Shown: piece after piece, positions 22,368-34,854 of the stretch | Numbering within the stretch: the stretch's first letter is position 1 | Layout of the letters: each line of letters opens with the position of its first letter | Assembly: GCA_001632425.1 (NCBI GenBank) | Contig: KV425635.1 | Coordinates: 59,299 to 123,298, forward strand | Direction of reading: 5' to 3' | Source of the DNA: Neolentinus lepideus HHB14362 ss-1 | Lineage: Eukaryota > Basidiomycota > Agaricomycetes > Gloeophyllales > Gloeophyllaceae | DNA: 64,000 nucleotides | Program-made: the position numbers and the translations under genes | The notes under the pieces: generated by a model | What the model was told of the DNA's origin: nothing | The model's database searches: none | What the model saw: only the letters and a program-made list of their open reading frames with translations

Positions 22368-22802
22368 ATGGTAAATAAGCCAAAAACGCTGCTACAACCA
22401 GCCCAAAGCACTGTCCTCGTCAATGACGGGCATTGGCCAATCAATCAGGTCTCGGACGCTGATGTGAGAGGGTGGCAATATTTGCGGGACTATCATCGGG
22501 GGGATGACAAGCTTTATATACATAGACTGAGATTAGTGTGTCAACAACTTTGTGCCTATTTCCTCGCCAATAGTAACATCAGTATGCAAAATGTTGTCCA
22601 TGGTTTACGGGGGGACAAATCAGAGGATTGTCTCTCTGCTTGCCATGGTCGGTTAATATGGTTGCTCAATAATCCATCTGCTACGCAGCTACGCCTAGGC
22701 GTAATATATTCAACGTCGCAAATGTGCCGTTTTAAGTTTACAGACACCGTCTATTGTATGCTACAGCTGTTAGAACTTAGGCTGGAACCAGGCCGGATTT
22801 GA
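22368..22802 (+). CDS. 144-codon ORF between GTAACTTAC clusters, unknown
   Basis: Uninterrupted frame from ATG 22368 (MVNKPKTLLQPAQS) to stop 22802. The product is mixed in composition, with YLRDYHRGDDKLYIHRLRL and a C-terminal LQLLELRLEPGRI, and no membrane segment. I recognise no domain. Its position between two clusters of the same 9-bp motif suggests cargo or a decayed gene of a repeat-bounded element, but it may be a chance ORF. Confidence 0.35.
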   Translation: MVNKPKTLLQPAQSTVLVNDGHWPINQVSDADVRGWQYLRDYHRGDDKLYIHRLRLVCQQLCAYFLANSNISMQNVVHGLRGDKSEDCLSACHGRLIWLLNNPSATQLRLGVIYSTSQMCRFKFTDTVYCMLQLLELRLEPGRI

Positions 22803-22867
22803 TGCGACTCTAGATCTCGTCCTTGGAAACCCGTGAACAATAACTTACTCTACTTACATCGGTCCCT

Positions 22868-22923
22868 GTAACTTACCGTAACTTACCGGTAACTTACCAG
22901 TTATTTACCTCCCGGTAACTTAC
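22868..22923. repeat. GTAACTTAC repeat cluster, right
   Basis: GTAACTTAC at 22868-22876, 22878-22886, 22889-22897 and 22915-22923, each followed by C, with degenerate forms (AATAACTTACT near 22839, GTTATTTACC near 22900) around it. Confidence 0.75.
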
Positions 22924-23321
22924 CACCAAATTTCTTCCGGAACGCTAGAATGAATACTTCGGGGACTTCGCTGTATTGCAGAGGGTCGAGCACAACGAAT
23001 GAGACGGAATGTTCTTAAGTGATGCTAGTCCTGAGCGTATCGCGAAGTGCAGGTAGTGATGCCTCTGAGTCCCGACGCTTGGGCCTATCTTTGATATGAA
23101 GCACCTATAATTGAGAATATGGGAACCCGAGCTGGAAGCAGTACATGCGTACACTACAACCTCCCACTACAGCAATACGACCCGTCAAGATATCCCTCTC
23201 TTTGAATCACCAGGCACGATGCAATCTGAGACAGGAATACGCCAACGCTCGTCATCCGACAAGAATAAAAGTCCCAATAGTCCACGCATGCTATCCCCAC
23301 CTCAAGCCCCATCAGAATATA

Positions 23322-25989
23322 CTAGATATTACCAAAGGCAGGACGACCGTCGAGTACAGTCGCCAATACTTTGGTATCGAGGATCTTCTTTTCCGAAACG
23401 ACCATAATATCCTGGGACAGAACCACGTAGTCGGCGCGTTTGCCATGTTCCAGAGACCCCAGAGTTGACTCAGTGAAAGACGCGTAAGCGGGGTCTATAG
23501 TCATGCCTAGAGAGCCGTATTGTAATTGCAGTCTACAAAGCATCAAGAAGATTACACACCTCTGAGAGCTTCCACGCGGGTGAGACGCTGCTCAGGGAAC
23601 CTAAATGCTTTTGGTGAGACGACGGACATCCACTCTAAGAGGTATAGCAGGCATTTACTTACCAGCCACCGGGACCATGAGGTGAGCGACCGTCCGGAGA
23701 AACCCTTGTAACAGCGGCATAGAAAGTGTTCATAGGGTTCATGTCTTCTACTGGAAAGTCAGTCCCCAAAGCAACTCTACCGCCATGGTCAATAATAGAG
23801 CGGAAGGCATAAAGCCCCTTCACGCGTTCTGGACCCTGTAACCGATAGAAATACGACTCAGATGGAGAACCAGAATGATAGTTTGCACCCACCAGTCGGT
23901 CCTCCGCAAACCACATATCGCTTATCCTGTGAACCGTATTGGGGATAGTGCCGAGATTCGAAACAGTTTGCTTACACGTGTGTTGGTTGTATGCTCGCTA
24001 TAACTATGGTTGCGAATACTCAGTATCATCCACACCGCTGTATCAGCCGAAGATAATAACATACCACCGAGTTGCCCGACCCTTGTCATGTCAGCTTTAG
24101 TAAGAATCTGTGCATGCTCAAGGCGAGGCCGGAGAGCGGTCACATTGACACCCTTCAAAGCAGCTTCGAAGGCGTCTAAGACGATGCCGTTGGCTCTATC
24201 ACCAATAGCATGGACATTCTTGCCCGTCGTTAGGCGCCAATTGCGATAAGCCAGAGAGATAAAGCTCACCACTTGCCAGCCATCTCGAAGGAACCTCGGA
24301 ATCACATCATTTAAGACCTCGGCGGACAATCTCATGAAGCCCCGAGTATCAGGGTTATCCGCGTATGGTTCGTGAAGCTAAAATCGTGAGTAATCAGGGC
24401 TGGACTGGGTGAGATCCTAGTGTGTCAATTACTGCTGCACCACCGGATCGCAAGGCGCCTAAGAAACACGAGGTAGGTCTCCAAGATCTGCGTCCACGAT
24501 AGACCCGCGGATATCTTACCATCGGCAAATATTTTCACACTGCGGGCGCTCAACCTGCCATTACCGGCATTTATGATCATCTCGGACTGGTCGCCCCAAT
24601 AGTCAGCTGTCTCCTCGAAGTAGGTCATGCCGTAGATACGAATCTGAAGTCAGATTTATGTGAGATAACTCGAGACGGATAACAATAGTCTTACCGGAAG
24701 GTTCCCTTGCTCCGCTTGGCTATAGCAGAAGTCATATACGCGCAGACAGCTGGAGCATCGACGCAACATACCTTTTAAAGAAGGCTAGAGAAACGGGACT
24801 AAATCCCGCATCATGAATAGACGTTAATCCGTTGGCCAGGCCATCTTGCACCACATATTTGAAACGCCGAAGAAGATCCTTCTCGGTGAGCGGCGGTTTC
24901 TCCACCAGCTCTTGAGCATTATCCAGAAGGACGCCTTGATACCGAACAGTAAGTGAAATGCGATGAACAAAAGGTTCTGCGAACCTGTAGGCTTCCCCGA
25001 GTCATCACGGACGATAACGCCACCTTCCACGCTATCAGGTAAAGGCTCCATGGACCGGATAACGGCCTCCGAAACCCAAAGGGCATGTCCATCCTTGCTC
25101 TGCAGGACGACAGGTCGACCTTTCACCACAGAATCAGCCTCAAGGTCCGCCTGAGAAGGAGGGTTGGTGATTCGGTATCATTTTGAAGAACTCTAATTTA
25201 CGAACGGCAGTTGGAAATTCTTGCTTTGGCCACGAGGTATGGTCCCATCCCCAACCTTCGATATATTTGGACGTGTCGTTCACTACATCAGGTTCAGACT
25301 CGATATAGCGTCTTACCAACGCCACAGCAGCTAAATTAATGAATGGATGTGGGCAAGACAATCATCGCCACACGGCATCGGAGACGGACCTGGAATGGTT
25401 TTTGCACCTTCCAGAGGCAGCTGTCGACTAGCGCCATACTCAAGCATGTGCGCATGGGAGTCTGGAGGCATGCTTAGGAATGCATTACTTACGCTCGAGT
25501 AATCGTACAAACCACTGAGTCCAGGGACAATGATCGATCCTCGCTGTATGTATCTGACTTCTAGGTCATCGTTACCGGCCGGATTGCTCTCCGATACCGC
25601 GTCCGACCAACGAGTCTTAATTGCGTCTGTACCGTCACTCGTCAACCAGGACTACCTTGCATAATCCAGCCCTGTCACCCACCCAATGAACCCGTGTCGA
25701 TGATTGTGGCGCCGCGGACAACCATGCATTGGACTCGCGTATTCTGGGCGTCGACGGTGTATATGCCATTCCCGTCCCGAGAGCAAATAGCGTATGAAGC
25801 AGGAAGATCATTAGATGTGGGTCGGAATACGACGACGATAGACGTCAGAGTCAGTGATAGCAGTAAGAGCAGAATGTGATTGGGGCGCCGTAGCCTGGGT
25901 GCCTTGGCAAAGTCATTTCCAGACTTCGCATCGTCATAGAGCCCTGGACCTTCCTTCGAAGATGGACGGTGTCGCAGACTCGACGACAT
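23322..25989 (-). CDS. Membrane-anchored amidohydrolase (YtcJ-like, Amidohydro_3)
   Basis: Starts MSSSLRHRPSS at 25989 with a cytosolic lead and a signal-anchor helix (HILLLLLSLTLTSIVVVF, residues about 37-54). The metallo-hydrolase follows: YIQRGSIIVPGLS, DSHAHMLEYG (metal-binding His-x-His), YIEGWGWDHTSWP, RPVVLQSKDGHALWVS, SIHDAGFSPVSLAFF, SVKIFADGALRSGGAA, NVHAIGDRANG, RLEHAQIL, GTDFPVEDMNPM, and the end EHGKRADYVVLSQDI to stop 23322. Exons are separated by short introns. The family hydrolyses amides or cyclic amidines; the substrate is unknown. Anchoring suggests a secretory-pathway or cell-surface site. All metal-ligand blocks look intact. Divergent from HRD1 across 680 bp. Confidence 0.85.
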
Positions 25990-26667
25990 CAGTGAAAGGA
26001 AGGGGAGTCAGACGAGTGGATGTCTAGGGGATAGCATTATATGTATCCCAGGTGAGAAACTGACACAGCCTCCAATTTGACCATGTCAAAGGCTGCAATA
26101 TAATGCCTAGCTAAGATGGAGACATGCTGCCGGTTCTCAAATTCTGACAGAATGCGGATTTTCTGAGGTCCGTCTGGCAAAATCAAACACGTCGCTAGCC
26201 GCTCTGCCCAAGCGCCGAGAAAATAATGTGAATGATACTATGCCGCCAGTTGGGCGCCAATCATTGAATCGTACCGATCTTCTGTATGGAATTATCGGCA
26301 TCCCTGGTAGAGAGCACCGATGCCCCGAAGTGTAGACCGGGTATGCAGGCCAGAACGGAAATTGACAGAAAAACTGCGGAAACAGCGATAACCAATGTCA
26401 GTTCTGGAGGCAGCGATGCCTAGGTGTCGTACAAACATACTCCGAAGCTGTGCACATGTACGCCACTACGTACACCACTATTATTATCAGTACGATTTCC
26501 TTACATAACAGTACAAGTTCTCACGCTTCCAAGAGGACACGTATTACAAGCGCCCACTTTAAGCGCCCTAGACCTGAGACCACCTCCACTTACCATTACC
26601 TACACCCACTGGGCGACGCAGGGGACGTCGAACATCGGCTGTTAAACTGGATACTGGTCTACTGGAC
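25990..26667. other. Divergent promoter region
   Basis: Shared upstream region of the amidohydrolase (-) and HRD1 (+). No supported gene; short frames near 26424-26677 lack family features. Confidence 0.5.
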
Positions 26668-29600
26668 ATGCCAATAAATGACTTCATCCGGCAGAGAGTC
26701 CGGCCGTTTGCGATGGCCCTTACATCCCACTTCTTCCTATACAGCATCCTTTCTTCTGTTGCGGTCTCGGCGGCTATTCTGAATGCCTTGCAGAACTATA
26801 GCAACTTCTATTCAATGACAATATATCTGTCGAAAAGTAGTCGCAGTGTCCTAGTGCGTCTTCTCTTGGCGTGGTCAGTTACGTGCCTAAGCGTGGACGT
26901 GTCTCAAAGATTCTAGTCAATTTCGGTTTCCTTTTGGCCTTATTATGTGGCCGAATGGTGCAAAGGATATTTCTTGGTCCTCTCCAGGCAAGAGAAGTTG
27001 AAGTACGTCCGTTAGTCTCATATTTACGTTCAACGTCTACATATTCCTTTCCTCCTAGCGTTTGTACGATCGCTTGTGGTTCTTCGTTACGGAATCTCTA
27101 TTGGCATTCACGATCTTTCGCGACGAGTTTGATATGCCATTTGCATTCATGTTTGGCTTGCTCTTGTTCATCAAATGCTTCCACTGGCTTATGGCAGATC
27201 GGATAGACACTGTGAGTAATGCCACCAAATGTATTACCTACTCAATCCCATGTTATGGACAGATGGACCAAGTCCCGTATCCTGGCCCTCCTCCGATATT
27301 CCATGTTCGAATGAACTGTCTCTGCGCCCTCTTGGCTTTCACGGACCTCGCAATGTTCGTGTTCGCAGTGGAGAGTACGCTGGCGCACGGTGTTGGAGGT
27401 AACCTCTTGTTCGCCAGTGAAGTATGTTCCCGCCTTAGCCACTGTGTCAAAGTAGCTGATGTCACACCTCCATTTAGTACGCGATCCTCATGGCAAGCGC
27501 CATGAACTCCATGGCCAAGTATGCGCTCTCCGTAGTCGACCTTCGGAGAGCCAGATCTCGTGGTGGTGCAACCGCGCCGCCCTGGGAGAATAAGAGCATG
27601 TATGTGTTCTACATTGAGCTAGCGACCGGTGAGACCCTCCCTCTGTTCGTCTGATTGTCAAGATGTTGACCGCTTCCATCTAGATTTCCTGAAACTGCTC
27701 ACGTACCTGAGCTTCTGCGGCATCATCGTGACCTTCTATGGCCTGCCACTCAACGTTGTACGTGATGTCTACATGACATCGCGTTCCTTCATCACGCGAT
27801 TGCGTGCGCTCATACGGTATCGTACGGCGACTCGGAACATGGATGAGCGCTACCCGAATGCCACGGAAGAAGAGATGAACGCGTTATCAGACAGAACGTG
27901 CATCATCTGCCGTGAGGAGATGTCACTGCCGGATGTGCTTAATGCTGGTGAGTTAAACGGAAACGCGCCTCAACCTCAGGCGCACATTCCGGATGGACCG
28001 AATATGACGCCCAAGAAACTTCCCTGTGGTCATATCTTCCATTTCCATTGCCTGAGATCGTGGCTAGAAAGGCAGCAAAGCTGTCCAACATGGTATGTTC
28101 AAGCGTTATTTTAGTTTTAGTGCTGGTGTGTTGATGCTTCGACTGCAGCCGTCGAACTGTACTTGAAACGAATCAACAAGGTGCACAGCAGGCTGGACAG
28201 GCAGGCGCACGACCACCTGCCCCTCAGCCAGGGGCCGCCCCGATTCCGCCAAACTTCGTGAATTGGCTTGGCGGAGCCCCAGGTCAGCAACCTCCGCCTC
28301 AGGGACAACTTCCTCAGGCAAACGGGCCCGGCCTCCTCGGTCGCATATTCGGCGTAGCACAGCAGCCTCCGATAGTCCCGGGGCAGTTCGCTGAAGGCGT
28401 GCGTGTGGAGCCTCTACCACTTGCATGGAATCCACCTCCGCCAATGTATTTTCAACAAGGCCCACCACAACAACCACTGCAGCCGGTGCCGATATTCCAG
28501 GGTTTCCCAGGGCCTAACGGCGTCTGGCAGCCTTGGGGAATGGATCAACAGTGGCTCCAAGCAGACTTGCCCGGTCAGCAACAAGGTGCGCAGGAACAGC
28601 CTACCCCGACACCGACAGCACAAGCGCCCACAAATTTACCTGTCAACATGCCTCAGGCGACTGATGACCCTTACTCGGCGCCTATACCTGGTTCTCAAGC
28701 ACAAGGAACTGATCGTCCGGTGAGCCCACGAGAGGCGGCCGCACAGGCAGCCCTGCGTCGCTATAACAGCGGTACCCCGCGGTCGGAAAACGTCTCCTCG
28801 GATTCAGGCACTTCGTCATCCACTGCTCTTCCTTCAACTTCGGCTGCGGCTGCTGGTGACTCATCTGGCGTAAGCGCGCAATCGGCGTCTAACGGACCGA
28901 CTGAAGCAACTTCGGCAGCTTCACCTATAGCGAATGGCAACGCGAGACTGGAGGTCCCTAGGCTCATACCTATCGTCGATCTGAACCAAGCCTCTATAGG
29001 TCCTGGACCATGGAATCGCACTGGGTCCCTGTACGCGCCTATTCCTAGGGTCGCTGGCGCGCATCAGGCAGGTCGTCCTGCATCCAGTCAGGCAAGTCGA
29101 CCAGCGTCTTTGCAAGTACCTGGGGGTTCTGGTGTTCGTCGATCGCGCTCACCCCTATCGCGATTGCCGGAGACATTGAGTGAAGTGCAGCTAGCGCGTT
29201 TGGACCGAATCACGCGCGATGCTATCGATGAGCGGATAAGGGTGCTGGAAAATGTGTCAGGAACAGTTGCGCGGTGCGTGGAGGAGCTGTTGAGGGTCCG
29301 GAGCGTCCTTCCGGCTGCCCAATCTGCGGCACGTAGCGGCCAATCCACGATGCGGAGCAATCAGGCTTCTACGCAAAGCAGTCAATCTGCTGCATACAGC
29401 ACTCAGGCGCCGGCTCCTTCACAGGACAGCCAGGCGCCCTCTCAGAACGCTCAAACAGCTTCGCAAACGGATCGAGCTGCATCTCTGAGTCATGAGAGCT
29501 CCATGGAGAGGGCACAGCGCCAGGTACAATCGTCGCAACGGCCTTCTAACGGGAGTGCATCATCCGTGACACCCGAGACTCTGAGGGAGATGGTGAAGCT

Positions 29601-29751
29601 CCGAGATGAACTCGTGGACGATTTGCGACAACTACAGGAGGCTATCGCGGAGGCATCAGCTGGTGAATCCAGTAGCGCACCGGTGCAACCACAACCCGAT
29701 GCAGCCGAAGCACCGGGGCCCGAGAGAGAACATAGAGGACCGGAAAATTGA
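26668..29751 (+). CDS. HRD1: ERAD E3 ubiquitin ligase HRD1/synoviolin
   Basis: ER membrane RING ligase that retrotranslocates and ubiquitinates misfolded proteins. The N-terminal half has multiple membrane helices with the conserved NFYSMTIYLSKSSRSVL and IFLGPLQAREVERLYDRLW, then FRDEFDMPFAFMFG and MNSMAKYALSVVDLRR. The RING-H2 is CIICREEM, then [25 protein letters not shown], its last Cys codon split by an intron (about 28091-28147). The C-terminus from about 28250 is a long Pro/Gln/Ser/Ala-rich disordered region with repeated SQ dipeptides, ended by a helical MVKLRDELVDDLRQLQEAI segment. About 900 residues. Start at 26668 or at the in-frame ATG 26713; both precede the first helix. Introns also near 26851-26915, 27003-27058, 27211-27260, 27420-27478 and 27629-27683. 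Confidence 0.93.
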
Positions 29752-29878
29752 CGAGAACTTCGTTTACTCGTAATGTCGTGTCGTTTTGCTTGCAGCTCGT
29801 TATGTTTTCGATATTAATAGTGCAATGTATTGTATCATGTCACCTGTCTATCATCTTCAGGCCTCAGTGGAGACGGTC

Positions 29879-30689
29879 CTATTTATGGCCGATCAACAGA
29901 GCCTCTGCTCTTCTCTTGACGAGGTCCGGGTCAACGAGAGATTTGTCGACCTTCATGTAGAAGGCTTTGTAAATTTTACCGGCAGCTTTGCGTGGATTCT
30001 CGCCGACGTCCACTTCCGTGTCCATGACTTCCTTGAGGAACCGGTCGATCTCGCTCTCGGAGAGAAGAGCCGGGAGGAACGAAGAGAGGAGTTCGACTTC
30101 CTTCTTCTCCTTCTCCGCTAGGTCCGGACGATTAGACTGCGAAAATTGCTCCGCGGCTTCATTCTGAAGTAGAATTTGAAAGAGTACATATGTGAGTCAA
30201 AGATTAATTTTTCTCCGGGGGATGGATGTGCCGGATGAAATAAAAACGCACCCGCTTTTGAGTTGCTTTGCGTATAATGGACACGATGCTGGATGAGCTG
30301 GCCTTCTGCTGAGGAGCGGCCTTGTCTGCGGCCTGGATCTCGGCTAGAACGGACTGAATGCCGGGGTGGTGAGGGCCATCGGAACGGAATGACAATTCCA
30401 GCTCACTCGGAGAGTTGTAGACTTGAAGGAGTCTTTGTTCTGGAGCATGGGAGTTAGGGAAGCATCGAAGGGAGTCTGAGTACACACTTTCATGGCGTCC
30501 TTGAGCTCGTGGGTCAGACGCACACGGACATCTATCCATACACCAAAAACTAAGTTTGATACGAGCGAGTAAATGCGAACGGACTCAACCATCTGGGACC
30601 GCGGCAGTAAAGCGTCTACACAATATCAAGCCATCCGAGACTATGAAGGATTGGATCCTGCGCCTCGACGCAACTGCTAGACCAAACAT
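29879..30689 (-). CDS. AIM41/YqeY-domain mitochondrial protein
   Basis: Starts MFGLAVASRRRIQSF at 30689, an Arg-rich, acid-free presequence typical of mitochondrial import. Exons then give DVRVRLTHELKDAMK, NKDSFKSTTLR, SVLAEIQAADKA, IVSIIRKATQKR, NEAAEQFSQSNRPDLAEKEKKEVELLSSFLP and a C-terminal helical domain ending RRAEALLIGHK, stop TAG at 29879-29881. This is the GatB/YqeY-related fold (Aim41 in yeast), related to the tRNA-binding tail of the Glu-tRNA(Gln) amidotransferase; the exact job is not settled. It is convergent with HRD1, 127 bp apart. Confidence 0.87.
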
Positions 30690-31073
30690 GACTGGCGGTC
30701 TTGTTCAATTCGCCTTCTGGAAGTGTGAAGCTGAAGTGAGTGCAGGTACACTCGAAGTACTTGTGTCGTGATTCTGAGGGGGCTTCGACGCGGAGAGGTC
30801 ACATGACTTATGTTTTGCCTTTTTGAGCGTACCTAGGCGTACCTTTATGTTTTCCACTGGACGACGACCAGTCGGACGGAAACATATTTCAATCGATTCG
30901 CCTTCCGATTCATCTAGCCCTTAACATCCTGTAGAGCACGGTCATTGCGGGTGTGTATTGTTAGTCTGAGTCATTCCCGGGACCGTACTCTAAGCCTCAA
31001 AGGTTTCTTGCGACTCTTCTTATAAAGGTGAGTACAGGTTTAAGTAGGTCGAAGAGTGAATCCCGCTTCGATT
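30690..31073. other. Divergent promoter region
   Basis: Between AIM41 (-) and the queuosine-salvage gene (+). A TATA-like TTATAAAGG lies at about 31019-31027, some 47-55 bp before the ATG of the latter. Confidence 0.45.
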
Positions 31074-32429
31074 ATGGCATCTACGGAACCTCCTTTGCCG
31101 CCTTCTGGGTCGTTCGTAAAGTCGGTAAGGGAGTCCTCGCGTGCTGCGAGAGTGGCCGCGAACATCCAGGTGAGCCGTATCACTCGTCCGCACATAAAGC
31201 CCGTGCAAATATCTCTCACTCTACTTCTTCATACGACCGCAGATTGACACAGAGGCGATCAAGCGGCTGCTGCTCTCCCCGGCCTTCACCACCACCTTTC
31301 ACCGCGTATCGGGCAATCATGGGCTTGTTTTTCCATTGAAGTTCTCCTCGCCTCTCGCAGAGCTCAACTTCCTCTCCGTCCTCTCCTTACTGAACTTTGG
31401 CTCAGGCTACCGCGCCGCACTTCACGCACAGACTGGTCGGGGGGCATGGGACTCGATCCGCGCTCTGGTATTCTCGATATACATCGGTGAGGCGGAGCTG
31501 CTCTCCGCCAAGGGAATGCAAGGGCTGGAGGAGGGGAAAGTCGCGGAGCTAATGGGTATCAACGTGCACGTTGAGAGGCCGCATGAGAGTATTCCGGGAG
31601 TGACGGTCGGTGAGCTCGGTGGTCCGGGGTACGAGCTCGTGAAGATTGTGACAAATACGATGACGAGCGCTGGGGACGCCTTGGTCAATGCTGGATACCC
31701 AGATCTTGGGACGTTTGTTGTGGAGGCGTTGAAGGAGGGTGAGAGGGTAGGAAAGGCTACTGGGCAGCTCGTGGATGTAGATGTCGTTCTAGAGCGTCTC
31801 GTGAAGGTCATCCCAGGGTTCAGGGATATGGCCGTGGTTGACGGTCGCCGTAAGTTTTGATTCTCCCCACATTCACAGCTATCGCCCGACTTAACCACGC
31901 CACAGATATCTACTGCTTTAAAAAAGCCCTCTTCTTAGTCGACGGGGTTTACATCCGCTTCCATAAACTCTCCCCACCCCCCTTCCCCATTCCACACGCA
32001 ACCGACCTCCCCATCTGTGCCGACAATGTCATTCCCTCGATGCTCGTCTACCTCGGCGTGATCGACCTCTCGTCCACGACCACCCATAGCCTTTCCTCCA
32101 TCTTCCCCCGCCCGCCCATCTCCATCGATTCTCTCTTGGACGAAGCGCACTCGTCCTCCACATCAGATCAATACAGCTTTACAGAACCGCCCAAGGAGGG
32201 CCCAGTGCTTACGATGGAGCAGGCGTTTTTACTGCGGGCGGCGTCGATCGAGGCGTGCGAGGTGATCGTGCAGGTGGCAAGGGGGCTGAAGGTAGAAGGA
32301 GAGGAGGCTGCTTGGATTAAGGAGATAACGTTGTTGGATGTGGATACGTGGCTTTGGGCGGTTGCGAAAGACAGGGAAGATTATAGGAAACTGGATAGGT
32401 TTGCGTTGAAGGGGATGGACTTCTTCTAG
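31074..32429 (+). CDS. Queuosine salvage glycosylase (DUF2419/QNG1 family)
   Basis: Releases queuine from queuosine nucleotides so it can be re-inserted into tRNA. Exon 1 (31074-31169) encodes MASTEPPLPPSGSFVKSVRESSRAARVAANIQ, exon 2 starts IDTEAIKRLLLSPAF and contains PLKFSSPLAELNFLSVLSLLNFGSG, the family signature, and ALHAQTGRGAWDSI; exon 3 begins HIYCFKKALFLVDGVY and has the LPICADNVIPSMLVYLGVI block (conserved Asp) and ends LKGMDFF. Introns near 31170-31242 and 31851-31905. About 410 residues, unbroken. Family assignment is by motif; members occur in eukaryotes that scavenge queuine but do not make it. Confidence 0.87.
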
Positions 32430-33800
32430 GGTTTTTGGGAGCAAGCAAGGAGAGAAGCAGAGATGTGAGGTGTGTCATCTCTACGCATTATACGTATCAC
32501 TGCGTGTTCGTTTGGTTCCTATGCATATGATCTGTGAAAGTATAGATCTGCGTAGGAGGATCGCTGGATATCCTTTCAGGAGATTTCTGACTTTGCAGTA
32601 CCGAAATGCAACATCCATCGCAGCTCCCAATATCGGGTCCCTGAATCCGTCATTCCTAGATATCACCCAAGGAACACAGACCAAGAAGAGAGGAAATTAT
32701 TGAGGGTAATCAGCGCCCTATTCTATCTGTGCCATTCCGACAGCTGGGGTTCCCATTGTCGGATCTGCTGTGGGTGTCAAAGCCAACCCAAACCACAACC
32801 CGAGGCAGGGTTCCAGGTGATGCTTCCTCCCTTCCCGAATCCAGATACTACCATGGCCAGATCGGAAGAACCCAAAGAAGCTCCGTTCGTCGCACCGGCG
32901 TCAACATACCCCGGTCTCACGCTCGCTAATAACATCCTGCTAGCGTCCGAATTTCCGTCGGCTGCGATATACCGGGACAGCTTAGGGCCACAACACAATG
33001 CTCGTGGACATGAGTGGGAGGAGGACCTTTCAATCAAGTGGTGCTATGGCCACTAATGTTGATGAGATGCCAGCAGCAGGGAGTGCTGCCGATGATGGAC
33101 ACGCACCAGTGGAACGGGCACGACACTTTCTGGTCCCGCTTTTTGAGTCTCGTATGGCTTTGCTGGAGGGGGGATGGCTGGGATGAGTACTGTGCCTGAC
33201 AAGATACACGTTGATTGCCTCCCGGAGCTGCGAATGGAAAAAGGGCGGTGGCCCATGTGGAGGATTGGAGGGGAGTGGTGAGTGTGAGGACGGTAGGTGA
33301 GGAGGGGTCCAGCCTTGTGCCCTGAGATAACAACGATCGTGTCCATATAGACGACGCGGCTTTCACTTCAAGACATCCAACATTGTGATGGATTTGCCTA
33401 CCCCCGGAGACCTTTGGACCTTAGCTTCTCAATACCGAATGCGGGGGACTGCCTGTGCTACGCGAGGAGGTGCGGTCAAGACATCGGGTGAGCGTTCTCT
33501 TCAGTCTTGTCGTGTGTTGGCGGGTTCCTGCACAGCGACAATAGGGGGACGAGGCACAAAGATGTTTTGCGTTTTCCGGTAGGGCTGGCGCTGACGAGGA
33601 ACGCTGGTCCTGGAGACTCGAACACGCAGGAGATTCGATAGTTGGGGTGCAAATGCAGCTGCATCAAAGATCAAAGATTTTTCTGTCTAGACGATAGTCT
33701 CAACAGTAGGTTGTTCTGATCGTAGGATGACGGTTCACCAGGTTGGTATTCGCCTCATAGATACGTTCAAGGCTGTTCACGCAGTTGTGGTTGAACCCGC
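32430..33800. other. Gene-poor interval
   Basis: About 1.4 kb with overlapping open frames of 60-118 codons on both strands (32700-33366) and no recognisable domain or consistent intron joins. I cannot support a gene here, although a short unknown one is possible. Confidence 0.4.
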
Positions 33801-34093
33801 TCGACTGGGATGCTCCAACCATAAGTACTGTGTATGAAGGAAGGCTACCATCTCCACGTGCAAGTACTGGTGAGAGCTGCGACATTGATTGCTTGATTCC
33901 GAGCTTCTCTCGTGGGACCAATCAAACATCGACTGGGATGATCCAATCATGACTGCATATGAAGGAACCTAGAGTTGAATACATAGCTACCACTTCCACG
34001 TGCAGGCGTCCATCGACAGGTTTAGAGCTGCGAGTCGGATATTGATAAGTTGATTCCGAGCTTCTCTCGTAAAGCAAGGACCAATCAGACTTT
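33801..34093. repeat. Diverged tandem duplication, two units
   Basis: Unit 1 (about 33801-33928) and unit 2 (about 33929-34093) both start TCGACTGGGATG and share TCCACGTGCA, GAGCTGCGA and TTGATTCCGAGCTTCTCTCGT, followed by GGACCAATCA in both. Unit 2 has roughly 35 extra bases in the middle. Non-coding. Confidence 0.75.
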
Positions 34094-34854
34094 GACGGCG
34101 TCGTCTGCTATACATATGAGCTGTCCAATAAGAGTGCTAGAGCACCTGCGGTCCTGGTTGGCTTGACGCTGCTTCGTAGCAACAGACCAAACAGACTCGA
34201 CCCGTACGCGTATGCCGTAGAACGTGCGTGAGCCAATCGCAGCGGGCTGTGCCGATGCCGACTTGCAGAGTCATGAGAATACATATTATTATGTACGCTT
34301 GTTCTCGTTCATTCTGGTGCGTGGGTTGCGTGGCCCAACGGCCCTTTACTGTTACAGAGACGGGCCGTTGAATAGGATATGGGTGTAGTGGTCTCGGTGT
34401 AGATCATCGACTCATCGAGGCAGGGGACGTCCAGACTCGGTCCACCGTGGACTAGGACCCGGGGAACCTTGACATGTTGCCACTCCATTTCGCCTCTTCG
34501 TGGATTAAGACAGGACTCGGTTTCTCATCTAGTTTATTCTGCTGTTACTTCTGACTGTGCTCTTTGGCCATACAACGAGTTGTAGGTGAATCTGAACTGA
34601 CAACAGAACCACACGGTCTCAGAGTACCCCGGGTCTTGAGTAGAGGACAGGCTCGTCTGTGAGACCCACGTAGTAGTGATGCAACCTTACCCGTTCTGTT
34701 ATATAACCGTCCTTTGCAATATCTCCCAACACATCCCTTCGCCGGCTGTTCTGCTGCTGCTGTCGTTAGGACAACAAGCCGACCCTCCTTTGCCGTCTTC
34801 AAAAGCCGTATCATCAGTTCCAGGCCATCCACATCTTCCGTTACCTCATCCGCA
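34094..34854. other. Gene-free interval upstream of NAD kinase
   Basis: Promoter side of the NAD kinase gene. A frame open upstream from 34714 joins in phase to the kinase start but lacks an ATG of its own; I see no other feature. Confidence 0.45.

Noticed and set aside
33034..33366. 110-codon minus-strand ORF downstream of the queuosine-salvage gene
   Set aside because: Two further frames are open over the same DNA and none shows a motif; support is too weak to call a gene.
34320..34470. tRNA-like words (GTGTAGTGGTCTCGG) in a gene-free tract
   Set aside because: No T-arm consensus and no acceptor pairing could be built.
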